9,282 bases of DNA from Pseudomonadota bacterium (GCA_023427545.1 JAEZBF010000309.1:1-9282); one strand, 5' to 3'. Shown: positions 1 to 7,118, numbered from the stretch's first letter. Notes: generated by a model not told the origin, from the sequence alone. Numbers and translations are program-made.

Positions 1-693
1 AACAAGTTCTGCGATCTCGTCTGGCTCGGCGTTACGCTTCATTGGGTTGGATTGGATGATGCGTTCCGCCATTTCCTTGCTGGTGCCAGAGGCCGCCTGG
101 AACCCCGTGTTGACGCTGGCGGGGGAAACCGACAGGCACCTTATGCCTCGGTCCGCGAACTCGCGCGCCACGCCCATGGTCATCGTCACCACGGCGCCTT
201 TTGCTGAAGCATAGTGCACCGACCCCCCGGGTCCGCCGCGCTTGTGCGCCATGCTAGCGACGTTCACGATTACGCCGCCGCCTTTTTCCAGCATGTGCGG
301 CAGCACTTCCTGCATGCCGTAGAAGGTGCCTTTGACGTTGAGGTCGAATGACTTGTCCCAGAGGGCATCGTCGATCTCAAGGAAACCGCAGCGCTTCAGC
401 GCCGACCCAGCCGAATTGAACAGGAAGTCGATGCGGCCGAAACGTTCTATGCCAGCGGCGATGAAGCCGCGCACCTGTGCGCGGGCCATGACGTCGGTAG
501 GAACGAAGATGGCTTCGCTCCCCTCTGCCTCGACCAGTCCCACGGTTTCCGCGCCGCCCACCGCGTCAATGTCGGCGCAAATGACCCGCGCACCCTCCCG
601 GGCGAAGATTACAGCGGCTGAGCGCCCGATACCACTTCCCGCTCCGGTGATGGCTACGGTCTTTCCCTTGAAGTAGTCCGGCGTTCTAGCCAT
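1..693 (-). CDS. SDR family NAD(P)-dependent oxidoreductase (C-terminus cut by window edge)
   Basis: Classical short-chain dehydrogenase/reductase with a Rossmann fold, cytosolic, interconverting an alcohol and a ketone or aldehyde with a nicotinamide cofactor. The 231 visible residues show, in order, the cofactor glycine motif TGAGSGIG (residues 16-23), an acidic residue closing the second strand (D41, favouring NAD over NADP), PTDV (65-68), NSAG (93-96), structural N119, and the active-site set S147, Y161, K165 (YASAK). Family members are about 250 residues, so roughly 20-30 C-terminal residues lie outside the window. The ATG at 693-691 is secure at the 5' side because an in-frame TAA sits only 6 nt upstream; the Shine-Dalgarno is weak (GGAA). 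It lies 92 bp downstream of the aldehyde dehydrogenase on the same strand and probably shares its transcript. The substrate cannot be inferred. Confidence 0.93.
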   Translation of the reverse strand, partial: MARTPDYFKGKTVAITGAGSGIGRSAAVIFAREGARVICADIDAVGGAETVGLVEAEGSEAIFVPTDVMARAQVRGFIAAGIERFGRIDFLFNSAGSALKRCGFLEIDDALWDKSFDLNVKGTFYGMQEVLPHMLEKGGGVIVNVASMAHKRGGPGGSVHYASAKGAVVTMTMGVAREFADRGIRCLSVSPASVNTGFQAASGTSKEMAERIIQSNPMKRNAEPDEIAELV

Positions 694-711
694 CGCTTAT
701 TCCATGTGTGA

Positions 712-747
712 GGCCCCGGGGGCCGAGGTTGTAGCGGCCCGGCCCGC
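712..747. other. GC-rich inverted repeats between ALDH and SDR genes
   Basis: The 92-bp gap between the two minus-strand genes holds two short GC-rich inverted repeats: GGCCC/GGGCC at 712-716 and 720-724 (part of a near-perfect palindrome) and GCGG/CCGC at 734-737 and 744-747. Neither is followed by a T-run on the minus strand, so they do not look like an intrinsic terminator. They may fold in the mRNA, but short GC stems are common by chance at this base composition. Confidence 0.3.
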
Positions 748-785
748 GGCAAGGCGCGCGACCGGTCATTCGATCATGAATCCCG

Positions 786-2294
786 TTAGTCCGCGAACGG
801 GTCGCGCTCCTGGGCCGAGAAATCGATCATGACGTTCTTGACCTGAAGGTATTCGTTGATCGCTTCGACCCCACGTTCGCGGCCATGGCCGGAATCCCTA
901 TAGCCGCCGAATGGCGCCATCGCCTGTGCGGCGCGGTAGGTGTTGACCCAGACGGTCCCAGCATGAATGGCCCCGATCATGCGCATGGCGCGCGAGAGAT
1001 CCTGCGTCCAAACACCAGAAGCGAGCCCGTAGCGGGTGTCGTTGGCAATTGCGACGGCCTCCTCCTCAGTATCGAACGGAATGATCGAAAGGACGGGGCC
1101 GAAGATCTCCTCGCGGGCGAGGTTCATGTCATTGTGCACATCGGTGAAGATCGTGGGCTCGACGAAGAACCCCCGGCCCAGGTGGTCGCCGGTGGCGGCT
1201 CGGCCGCCGGTGGCAAGCTTGGCTCCTTGCTCGAGCCCCCCTTCAATGGCCGCGAGGATGCGCCGGAACTGCGGCTCATTGGCCGCGGTACCCATCTGCG
1301 TGCGCTTGTCCAGCGGATCCCCCAAGCGGATGCGTTTCGCTCGCTCGACCAGACTTTCCGTGACCTGCCTGTAGACGCCCCGCTGCACCAGCAGCCGCGA
1401 TCCGGCAATGCAGGTCTGTCCCGTCGCCGAGAAAATGCCCACCAGCGCTCCTGGCACGGCACGGTCAAGGTTGGCATCCTCGAAGATGATGTTGGGTGAC
1501 TTGCCACCCAGCTCCAAGGTCACTGGCACCAGCCGCTCACCGGCATCAGCGGCAATGCGAGCCCCCACTGCGGTGCTTCCCGTAAAGCTCACCTTGTCGA
1601 TGCGGCCTGAGCGCAGCAGGGCCCGGCCCACCCGGTGGTCGCCGGTGACTACGTTAAAGATGCCTGCTGGAAAGCCCGCTTTGCGCACGAGCTCCGCGAA
1701 TTCGAGCGTCGTTACCGAGGCATGCTCGGAGGGTTTTACGACGACGCAATTGCCCGCCGCTAGTGCAGGCGCCAACTTGTTGGACAGGAGGCTCATCGGC
1801 GAGTTCCACGCCGTGATGAGCACGCACACCCCCATCGGCTCGCGCCGCGTGAAGTCGAAGCTGTCGGGCCTGTCCACCGGAATGGTCAGCCCGGAGAGTT
1901 TGTCGGCGAGGCCGGCAAAGAAGCGGTAAGCGCGGGCCGCACCGACCATCTGGCCGCTGGTTTCCCGAATCGCCTTGCCGTTGTCGGTGCTCTCAAGGAC
2001 GGCCATGCGGGCGGCATCGGCCTCTAGCAGGTCGGCCAGCCTGTGCATCAGCCGGCTGCGTTCGTAGCCGGTCGTACGGCTCCAGACACGATCGTAGGCG
2101 GAGCGCGCAGTCGCAATAGCGTCAGCAACCTGAGCGTCACTCGCCTGCGGCACGGATGCCCACGCCTCACGCGTGAACGGATTGACAGCGTCGAAACGCT
2201 CTTGGGCAGGCGCACGTACCCGTTCGTTACCGATAAACAAGTCGTAGGTCGGGACGCCAGCGGCCTCCGCCCGTTCAGGTGACGACAAGTGCAA
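786..2294 (-). CDS. NAD(P)-dependent aldehyde dehydrogenase
   Basis: Full-length ALDH superfamily enzyme (502 residues, normal length) that oxidises an aldehyde to the acid in the cytosol. Visible landmarks: oxyanion asparagine in TAWNSP (N164), cofactor-binding VVKPSEHA (185-192), FTGSTAVG (237-244), general base E261 in ELGGKSPN, nucleophile C295 in GQTCIAG, and EEIFGPV (395-401). The AWNSP variant and the opening TYDLFIGNE recall enzymes annotated as hydroxybutyrolactone or cumic-aldehyde-type dehydrogenases; that is an impression, not a substrate call. No ATG or GTG is available near the N-terminus. The longest start is TTG at 2294-2292, with an in-frame TAG 9 nt further upstream. TTG at 2288-2286, two codons in, is better spaced from the GGGGG tract and may be the real start. 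The gene diverges from the binding-protein genes and precedes the SDR gene. Confidence 0.95.
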   Translation of the reverse strand: MHLSSPERAEAAGVPTYDLFIGNERVRAPAQERFDAVNPFTREAWASVPQASDAQVADAIATARSAYDRVWSRTTGYERSRLMHRLADLLEADAARMAVLESTDNGKAIRETSGQMVGAARAYRFFAGLADKLSGLTIPVDRPDSFDFTRREPMGVCVLITAWNSPMSLLSNKLAPALAAGNCVVVKPSEHASVTTLEFAELVRKAGFPAGIFNVVTGDHRVGRALLRSGRIDKVSFTGSTAVGARIAADAGERLVPVTLELGGKSPNIIFEDANLDRAVPGALVGIFSATGQTCIAGSRLLVQRGVYRQVTESLVERAKRIRLGDPLDKRTQMGTAANEPQFRRILAAIEGGLEQGAKLATGGRAATGDHLGRGFFVEPTIFTDVHNDMNLAREEIFGPVLSIIPFDTEEEAVAIANDTRYGLASGVWTQDLSRAMRMIGAIHAGTVWVNTYRAAQAMAPFGGYRDSGHGRERGVEAINEYLQVKNVMIDFSAQERDPFAD

Positions 2295-2320
2295 CCCCCG
2301 CTAGCAACACGCCATGGCTC

Positions 2321-2340
2321 TGTATATGATTGTATACGAA
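2321..2340. promoter_or_regulatory. Tandem TGTATA operator-like site upstream of ALDH
   Basis: Two adjacent decamers, TGTATATGAT and TGTATACGAA, agree at 8 of 10 positions and are offset by exactly 10 bp, one helical turn. The second contains TTGTATACGA (2330-2339), close to the TTGTATACAA-type palindromes bound by several GntR-family repressors. The AT-rich site stands out in GC-rich DNA. It covers the expected -10 region of the leftward ALDH promoter and lies 27 bp from the TTG start, which suits a repressor. No regulator gene is in the window, so the binding protein is unknown. Confidence 0.5.
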
Positions 2341-2354
2341 GCCTTGGTTGTCAA
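2326..2354 (-). promoter_or_regulatory. Candidate sigma-70-type promoter for ALDH-SDR
   Basis: Reading the minus strand, a perfect TTGACA (2354-2349) is followed after 17 nt by AATCAT (2331-2326), which matches 4 of 6 positions of the -10 consensus. Initiation would fall near 2319, about 25 nt before the TTG start. The -10 hexamer overlaps the tandem TGTATA site. The -35 is convincing; the -10 is only fair. Confidence 0.45.
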
Positions 2355-2443
2355 CGCCACGAGCTGCTTGAGTAGTCAGATGGCTCTGCTCTGGTGCAAA
2401 GCGCTCACGACAGGGGCACGGCCGAGATTCTCCATCAGATGGG

Positions 2444-2472
2444 TTGACAGCTGCTGCCTTCAGTCATTTCAT
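2444..2472 (+). promoter_or_regulatory. Candidate sigma-70-type promoter for the binding-protein operon
   Basis: A perfect TTGACA at 2444-2449 is followed after 17 nt by TTTCAT (2467-2472), 4 of 6 to the -10 consensus. A transcript starting near 2480 would carry a leader of about 150 nt before the ATG at 2628. An AT-rich CATATAGA just downstream (2475-2482) could be an alternative -10 but lacks a matching -35. Confidence 0.4.
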
Positions 2473-2615
2473 GCCATATAGAGGGTTGTAAGCACGACAA
2501 ACGTTCCAGTTAGTGAATGTTCAAGTATAGCTCAGCCGACGTTTTCGAGCGCCCCGGCGGCAAGGGCAACACGTCTGAGCCGGCCGCGCCATCGTCGGGC
2601 GAGAGCCCGCACCCT

Positions 2616-2624
2616 AGGGAGGAG
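2616..2624 (+). promoter_or_regulatory. Strong Shine-Dalgarno that fixes the first binding-protein start
   Basis: AGGGAGGAG lies just before the ATG at 2628, with the GGAGG core (2618-2622) 5 nt from the start. With the signal peptide beginning at that ATG, it decides this start over the in-frame ATG at 2517. Confidence 0.8.
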
Positions 2625-2627
2625 CGC

Positions 2628-4193
2628 ATGACCAAGGGCACGGGGGTGGCTGCTGCAGCGGCCTTGGCTGCAGCACTTTCGGTGACAGGGACCTCGGCTA
2701 CGGCTCAGGACGCCGCAGCGCCAAGAGGAGGCACTCCATCCGGGACGCTGACAATTGCGGTGGCGCAGGATCCTTCGACGCTGGACCCGCAGATGCACCG
2801 CCAGCGACACACGCAAACGATCGCACACGTCCAGCGTGACAGCCTCTTCTACCAGAAACCGCCGGGCCTTTCGTTCGAGCCCTTGCTGGCGGAGTCGATA
2901 ACCCGGAGCGACGACACTCACTACGAGGTGAAGCTGCACCAGGGCGTGCACTTCCACAGCGGGGAAGAGCTCACGGCTGACGACGTCGTCTATACCTTCC
3001 AGCGGTTATGGGACCCTGCGAACAAGTCGCCACGGGCGAACATGGGAAACATGCCGAATATCGAAAGCATCGAGGCGGTTGACCGCTACACGGTGCGCTG
3101 GACGACGAAGGTTCCTTTCGGAACGGCCGCACAGGCGATCCCGCTTCTGGCCCTCAACAACCAGCAAATCCTGCACAAGGCATTCTATGAGAAGCTCACG
3201 CTAGACGAGGCGCGGACCTCTCCGGGAGACGGCGCCGGGCCGTTCGAGCTTGTCGAGTGGGTGCCCGAGCAGCGGATCGTCATGAAGGCGTTCCACGATT
3301 ACTGGCAGGGTGCGCCGAAGGTCGAGACTCTGATCTGGCGGACGATCCCTGAAGAAACTACGCGCACGGCAGAACTCCTCGCGGGGTCGGTCGACATGAT
3401 CTACCCGGTAACACCAGACTTTGTGGACCAGCTCAAATCGGCGGGAATGAAGCTCGACATCGAGCCCGGCACGTCAGCTCGAATGCTGCAGATGAATGTC
3501 CGCGAGGGCTCGCCATTTGCCGATGTCGAGGTCCGTAAGGCAATGAACATGGCGATAGACAAGGAGGCGATCACCGAGAACCTCTATGGCGGCCTAGCGA
3601 TTCCCTTCGAGCAAGTGCCCGGCATAGGGCAGGAAGGCAGCATCGCCGGCTATGATCCTTTTCCGTTCGACCCTGAGGCGGCGCGCCCGGTGTTGTCGAA
3701 GGTTACCCAGCCGATAGAGCTGTTCACTGCTGAGCAGGAGCAATTGGCAGCGGAAGCTATCGCGGAGCAGCTACGTGGCTACGGCATGAACGTTACGACT
3801 GTGGTCGTCGATACCGCCACGCTGGACGAGCGAAACAATGCCGGCAGCTTCGACCTCATGCTCTTCAGCGCGGGGTACGCGAGCGGGGAGTTCATCGGTA
3901 CCTATTACTCCAACAATTTCGCCTGCGCGCGGCTGAATTCAGACCAGGTGCGAACCGGCTTCTGTAGCGAAGAGCTCGACGAGATGGCGGCCGCGGTGCA
4001 GGCGGAAGCCGATCCCCAGAAGCATCAGCAGATGCTCGAAGAGGTGACCAAGAAGCTCTCCTCCGAGCTCGTGCCGTGGGTTCCGCTGTTCGGCCCAGCG
4101 GAGGTTTGGGCGATGCAGCCCTACGTAAATGGGTTCGTCGGCTCGTCCGTGGGCCAATGGCTAGATATGCAGAACGTCTCGGTCAGCAGGTAG
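2628..4193 (+). CDS. Periplasmic ABC-transporter solute-binding protein, family 5 (peptide-type), copy 1
   Basis: Binding protein of the DppA/OppA/NikA class (SBP_bac_5), which captures a peptide or other small ligand in the periplasm and passes it to an ABC permease. It has 521 residues, typical for the family. Residues 1-26 form a Sec signal peptide (TK-G start, alanine-rich core, cleavage after ATA), with no lipobox cysteine. Family landmarks follow: GTLTIAV (39-45), DPSTLDPQ (48-55), the ADDVVYTFQRLWDP region, DGAGPF, and DVEVRKAMNMAIDKEAI from about residue 299. C433 and C446 are spaced like the disulfide pair of DppA. I chose ATG 2628 for its Shine-Dalgarno and signal peptide. It is about 75% identical to the next gene (364 of 484 positions, ungapped, counted by hand). 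No permease or ATPase gene lies nearby, so the ligand is unknown. Confidence 0.95.
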   Translation: MTKGTGVAAAAALAAALSVTGTSATAQDAAAPRGGTPSGTLTIAVAQDPSTLDPQMHRQRHTQTIAHVQRDSLFYQKPPGLSFEPLLAESITRSDDTHYEVKLHQGVHFHSGEELTADDVVYTFQRLWDPANKSPRANMGNMPNIESIEAVDRYTVRWTTKVPFGTAAQAIPLLALNNQQILHKAFYEKLTLDEARTSPGDGAGPFELVEWVPEQRIVMKAFHDYWQGAPKVETLIWRTIPEETTRTAELLAGSVDMIYPVTPDFVDQLKSAGMKLDIEPGTSARMLQMNVREGSPFADVEVRKAMNMAIDKEAITENLYGGLAIPFEQVPGIGQEGSIAGYDPFPFDPEAARPVLSKVTQPIELFTAEQEQLAAEAIAEQLRGYGMNVTTVVVDTATLDERNNAGSFDLMLFSAGYASGEFIGTYYSNNFACARLNSDQVRTGFCSEELDEMAAAVQAEADPQKHQQMLEEVTKKLSSELVPWVPLFGPAEVWAMQPYVNGFVGSSVGQWLDMQNVSVSR

Positions 4194-4214
4194 GGACCGC
4201 GTACCTATCAACAA

Positions 4215-4254
4215 GGTCGGCGATGGATGCCTGTCGCCACCACCCCGGGCGGGG
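4215..4254 (+). other. Two hairpins between the binding-protein genes
   Basis: The 86-bp gap can fold into two adjacent hairpins. The first pairs GGT-c-GGCGA (4215-4223, one bulged C) with TCGCCACC (4234-4241), giving 8 bp around a 10-nt loop. The second pairs CCCC (4243-4246) with GGGG (4251-4254) around GGGC. They end just before the Shine-Dalgarno of the next gene (AGGAGG, 4264-4269). No T-run follows, so they are more likely processing or stability elements than terminators. Confidence 0.4.
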
Positions 4255-4279
4255 GTTCACGCGAGGAGGAAGAACTGAA

Positions 4280-5836
4280 ATGACAAAGAGAAGACACACT
4301 GTCGGAGTCATCGCCCTCATGACGGTGATGGCGCTCACCTCTGGCTCGGTCATGGCCCAGCAGGCGGCTTCCGACGGTCCTTCCGGGACTCTGACGATCG
4401 CGGTGCCTCAGGATCCCGCAACGCTCGATCCGCAGCAGCACCGTCAGCGCCACGCGCAAACCATCGCGCACAACCAAATGGACAAGCTATTCTATCAGCC
4501 GCCGCCGGTTATCACCTACGCGCCGCTTCTCGCGGAGTCGATCACCAGGATCGACGACTTCCACTACGAGGTGAAGCTTCGCAAGGGGGTGCACTTCTGG
4601 GATGGCGGTGAGTTTACCGCCGCCGACGTGGTCTACACCTATGAACGCATGTGGGATCCGGCCAACAAGTCTCCGCGCGCGAACATGGGCAACATGGTCA
4701 ACATCGAAAAGATCGAGGCGGTCGACCCCTATACCGTCCGCTGGACCACCAAGGTGCCATTTGGCGACGTGGATCACGCGATTACCGACCTGGCGCTCGC
4801 CAGCCAGGAGATCCTCAACAAGGCCCAGTACGAGAAGCTGACCCTGGAACAGGCGCGGACCACCCCTGCCGACGGCGCCGGTCCGTTCCACATCGTCGAA
4901 TGGACTGCCGACCAGCAGATCGTCATGAAGGCGTTCCACGACTACTGGCAGGGCCCGCCCAAGGTTGAGACCCTCATTTGGCGGACAATCCCGGAGGAGT
5001 CGACGCGCGTCGCCGAATTGCTGGCGGGCTCAGTCGACATCATCTATCCCGTGACGCCCGACTTCGTCGACCAGCTCAAGGCAGCCGGCATGACGATTGA
5101 CATCCGGCCCGGCACGGCAGCCCGAATGCTGCAGATGAACGTGCGTGAGGGTTCACCCTTCGCCGATGTCGAAGTCCGCAAGGCCATGAACATGGCCATC
5201 GACAAGGAGGCGATCACTGAGGGCCTCTTTGGTGGTCTCGCCATGCCCTTCGAGCAGGTTCCGGGGATCGGCCAGGAAGGGAACATTGAGGGCTACGATC
5301 CTTTCCCCTATGATCCGGACGCCGCACGCGCGGTGCTCTCAAAGGTCACGCAGCCGATCATCCTCTATACAACCGGGGCGGAAGAGCTGGCAGCAGAGGC
5401 CATCGCCGAGCAGCTGCGCGGCTACGGCATGAAGGTAACCGCCCAGGTGATCGACGCGGCGGCGGCCACGCAGATGGCCAATGACGGCAGCTTCGAACTC
5501 TTCCTCACCAGTGCCGGTTACGGCACCGGAGACTTCATTGGCACTTATTTCTCCAATAACTTCGAGTGCAAGCGCCTGCAGAGTAACCAGGTGCGCACGG
5601 GCTTCTGCAATGAGGAGCTCGATAAGCTTGCTAACGCAGTGCGCTCAGAGGCCGACCCAAAGAAGAAGCAGGAGCTTCTGGAGCAGGTGACGAAGGCGCT
5701 CTCCGAGGAGTACGTGCCTTGGGTGCCGCTGTACGGAATCTCGGAAGTCTGGGCATTGCAGCCCTACGTCCACGGCTTCGTCGGCTCCTCGACGGGCCAG
5801 TGGTACGACCTGCAAAAGGTCTCCGTCGACAAATAG
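4280..5836 (+). CDS. Periplasmic ABC-transporter solute-binding protein, family 5 (peptide-type), copy 2
   Basis: Second DppA/OppA-class binding protein, 518 residues, colinear with copy 1 without gaps from GTLTIAV onward. The signal peptide is different and more typical: a TKRRH basic start, hydrophobic core, and VMA cleavage site at residue 26, again with no lipobox. The cysteine pair is kept (C430, C443). Differences from copy 1 cluster in three stretches: around residues 66-81, 162-181 and 385-417. The last precedes the region that contacts the peptide amino terminus in DppA, so ligand preference may differ. ATG 4280 is chosen over an in-frame ATG at 4076, which lies inside copy 1, because of AGGAGG at 4264-4269 and the signal peptide. 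Synonymous sites differ widely between the copies, so the duplication is old and both proteins look constrained. Confidence 0.95.
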   Translation: MTKRRHTVGVIALMTVMALTSGSVMAQQAASDGPSGTLTIAVPQDPATLDPQQHRQRHAQTIAHNQMDKLFYQPPPVITYAPLLAESITRIDDFHYEVKLRKGVHFWDGGEFTAADVVYTYERMWDPANKSPRANMGNMVNIEKIEAVDPYTVRWTTKVPFGDVDHAITDLALASQEILNKAQYEKLTLEQARTTPADGAGPFHIVEWTADQQIVMKAFHDYWQGPPKVETLIWRTIPEESTRVAELLAGSVDIIYPVTPDFVDQLKAAGMTIDIRPGTAARMLQMNVREGSPFADVEVRKAMNMAIDKEAITEGLFGGLAMPFEQVPGIGQEGNIEGYDPFPYDPDAARAVLSKVTQPIILYTTGAEELAAEAIAEQLRGYGMKVTAQVIDAAAATQMANDGSFELFLTSAGYGTGDFIGTYFSNNFECKRLQSNQVRTGFCNEELDKLANAVRSEADPKKKQELLEQVTKALSEEYVPWVPLYGISEVWALQPYVHGFVGSSTGQWYDLQKVSVDK

Positions 5837-5852
5837 AATGGGTGCGGCGGAG

Positions 5853-5898
5853 TCCCCCCGGCACCACAGATGAACTGCCAGTGGTCGCCGGGAGGGAT
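5853..5898 (+). other. Long GC-rich stem-loop between binding-protein and hydrolase genes
   Basis: The 93-bp gap contains a strong inverted repeat. CCC (5854-5856) pairs with GGG (5894-5896), CCCGGC (5857-5862) with GCCGGG (5887-5892), and ACCAC (5863-5867) with GTGGT (5881-5885). Only C5886 and A5893 bulge, and T5853-A5897 plus a G-U pair extend the base. This makes about 15 bp around a 13-nt loop (5868-5880). There is no T-run after it. It resembles the mRNA-stabilising or expression-tuning hairpins often found downstream of binding-protein genes. It begins 16 nt after the stop codon and ends 31 nt before the next start. Confidence 0.65.
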
Positions 5899-5929
5899 CC
5901 GGCGGCCCGCAATCGAGAAAGGTAGCACG

Positions 5930-7075
5930 ATGACGGCAACAGCAGAGGCCGCGGCGAGGGTCGCGCGCGACTGGGATCCACCCGCAGCATTCCCCCTTGC
6001 CCGGTTTGAGGGACTGCCGCGCGATGTGGGCCGCGCCCACGGGCGCACTTTCGGGGACCGCGTGCTCGGCAGCATCAGGGCACATCGTCGTAGTATCGAG
6101 CAGACGGGCCTCGCTTGGTCGGACGCGCTGGTCTGGGGGCAGAAAGGGCGCGAGTACCTGGAAATCCTCGACCGCAAGCTCGCCGAAGAACTCGTAGGCA
6201 TGGCCGAGGGCGCAGAGGTTGACCCGCGCGAGATCTTTGCAATCAACCTGCGCGTCGCCCTCACGCGGGTGGCAACCGCCCCAAAGCCGGTCCCTGAAAT
6301 GGCGGAATGCACCACCGGCGCTGCGACCGCCGCGGCCACCGCCGACGGTCACACCCTGCTCGCCCAGAACTGGGATCAGAGCAGCGAACTGCAGGCCAAT
6401 CTCGTCGTCATCGAGCAGCGCATCCCAGGCCAGCCGGCGCTTCTGTTCGTAACCGAAGCCGGGCGGATGATGCTGCACGGGATGAACGACTCGGGGGTCG
6501 GCATCGTCGGCAACTCGCTCGCTTGCGATCGGCCGACGCATCCGGTCAAGAGCGTCTCCTCCGCCACCGCCCGTCGGCGGGCGCTGAGGCACACCAGTGT
6601 CGCGGCGGCCCATCGCACGATCATGGACACTACCCACGGCACCGCGGGCAACCACCTGCTCGCCGGCGCCGACGGTCAGGCTTTTGACATCGAAGCGATC
6701 CCCGACGATGCGTTCTCGCTCGAGCCGAACGAAGGGGTCATAGTGCATTCCAACCATTTCCTTCATCCGGGTGCCAAGGCCGCGGTGGTCGATAAGCACG
6801 TGAAGGCTCACCCCAGCACGATCCACCGAGAGGCTCGGCTCCGCGAGGCGCTCGAGGCGCGGCGCGGCAAGCTCACAATCGCCGACATCCAGGACGCTCT
6901 GAAGGACCACTACGGCTTCCCGGTTGCCGTCTGCACGCATCCCCATCCCAACGGACGGGGCGGAACGGGCCACACGCTAGCCTCAACGGTCATGGACCTC
7001 AATGACAAGCGTATGTTGACCGCTCCGGGGCCGGCGTGCCTCGGAACGTACACCGAGTACCGCTTCTCCGCCTGA
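5930..7075 (+). CDS. C45/AAT-family autoproteolytic acyltransferase or amidohydrolase, copy 1
   Basis: Ntn-hydrolase of the C45 family, named after fungal acyl-CoA:6-aminopenicillanic acid acyltransferase; bacterial members hydrolyse amides or transfer acyl groups. The 381-residue precursor has the signature ECTT, with C127 as predicted nucleophile, then DGHTLLAQNWDQ (139-150), whose D149 I align by eye with Asp121 of the fungal enzyme. Later come HGMNDSGVG (183-191), HSNHF (273-277) and GGTGHTLASTVMD. Family knowledge predicts self-cleavage before the cysteine, here E126|C127, giving chains of about 126 and 255 residues. No signal peptide is visible, so it should act in the cytoplasm on imported substrate. 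ATG 5930 follows AAAGG (5918-5922); an in-frame ATG at 5870 lies inside the stem-loop and is unlikely. It is followed by a paralogue at about 69% identity. Confidence 0.92.
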   Translation: MTATAEAAARVARDWDPPAAFPLARFEGLPRDVGRAHGRTFGDRVLGSIRAHRRSIEQTGLAWSDALVWGQKGREYLEILDRKLAEELVGMAEGAEVDPREIFAINLRVALTRVATAPKPVPEMAECTTGAATAAATADGHTLLAQNWDQSSELQANLVVIEQRIPGQPALLFVTEAGRMMLHGMNDSGVGIVGNSLACDRPTHPVKSVSSATARRRALRHTSVAAAHRTIMDTTHGTAGNHLLAGADGQAFDIEAIPDDAFSLEPNEGVIVHSNHFLHPGAKAAVVDKHVKAHPSTIHREARLREALEARRGKLTIADIQDALKDHYGFPVAVCTHPHPNGRGGTGHTLASTVMDLNDKRMLTAPGPACLGTYTEYRFSA

Positions 7076-7096
7076 GGGGGGGCAAAGCAAGCACGA

Positions 7097-7118
7097 GCCC
7101 GGCGGACCCTTGGCGGGC
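7097..7118 (+). other. Small hairpin between the two C45 genes
   Basis: GCCCG (7097-7101) can pair with CGGGC (7114-7118) around a 12-nt loop within the 71-bp gap. It precedes the Shine-Dalgarno GAGG (7134-7137) of the second copy. It is short and could be chance in GC-rich DNA. Confidence 0.3.

Larger units (their letters stand above)
2295..2627. other. Divergent intergenic region
   Basis: These 333 bp separate the minus-strand ALDH gene from the plus-strand binding-protein operon. They hold a TTGACA element facing each way (listed separately) and a tandem TGTATA operator-like site next to the ALDH start. An ATG at 2517 opens a frame that runs into the binding-protein gene, but the encoded 37 residues are not signal-peptide-like and the strong ribosome site lies at 2616, so I treat it as untranslated leader. 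Between about 2355 and 2440 I see only short chance-level repeats (ATGGCTCTG and TCAGATGG, each occurring twice within the region). Confidence 0.7.

Noticed and set aside
885..1499. Plus-strand open frame (204 codons) inside the ALDH gene
   Set aside because: It lies fully within a confidently identified ALDH coding region on the other strand, and its product has no family signature.
2314..2442. Short repeats ATGGCTCTG (2314, 2380) and TCAGATGG (2376, 2435) in the intergenic region
   Set aside because: They have irregular spacing, no symmetry and no relation to the promoter elements; they are likely chance.
2517..2627. Extended start or leader peptide for the first binding protein (ATG 2517)
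   Set aside because: The added 37 residues would bury the signal peptide, and the strong Shine-Dalgarno lies directly before ATG 2628. Similar upstream ATGs at 4076, 5870 and 7036 were rejected for the same kinds of reasons.
4237..4260. Transposon or recombination end suggested by the GC-rich inverted repeat between the binding-protein genes
   Set aside because: There is no matching end elsewhere, no transposase and no target duplication; a simple RNA hairpin explains it.
5645..6973. Long antisense open frame (442 codons) opposite the second binding-protein end and the first C45 gene
   Set aside because: The plus strand carries a clear C45 enzyme with conserved motifs. The antisense translation shows no domain, no ribosome site and an arginine/glycine/proline-rich mix typical of shadow frames in GC-rich DNA.
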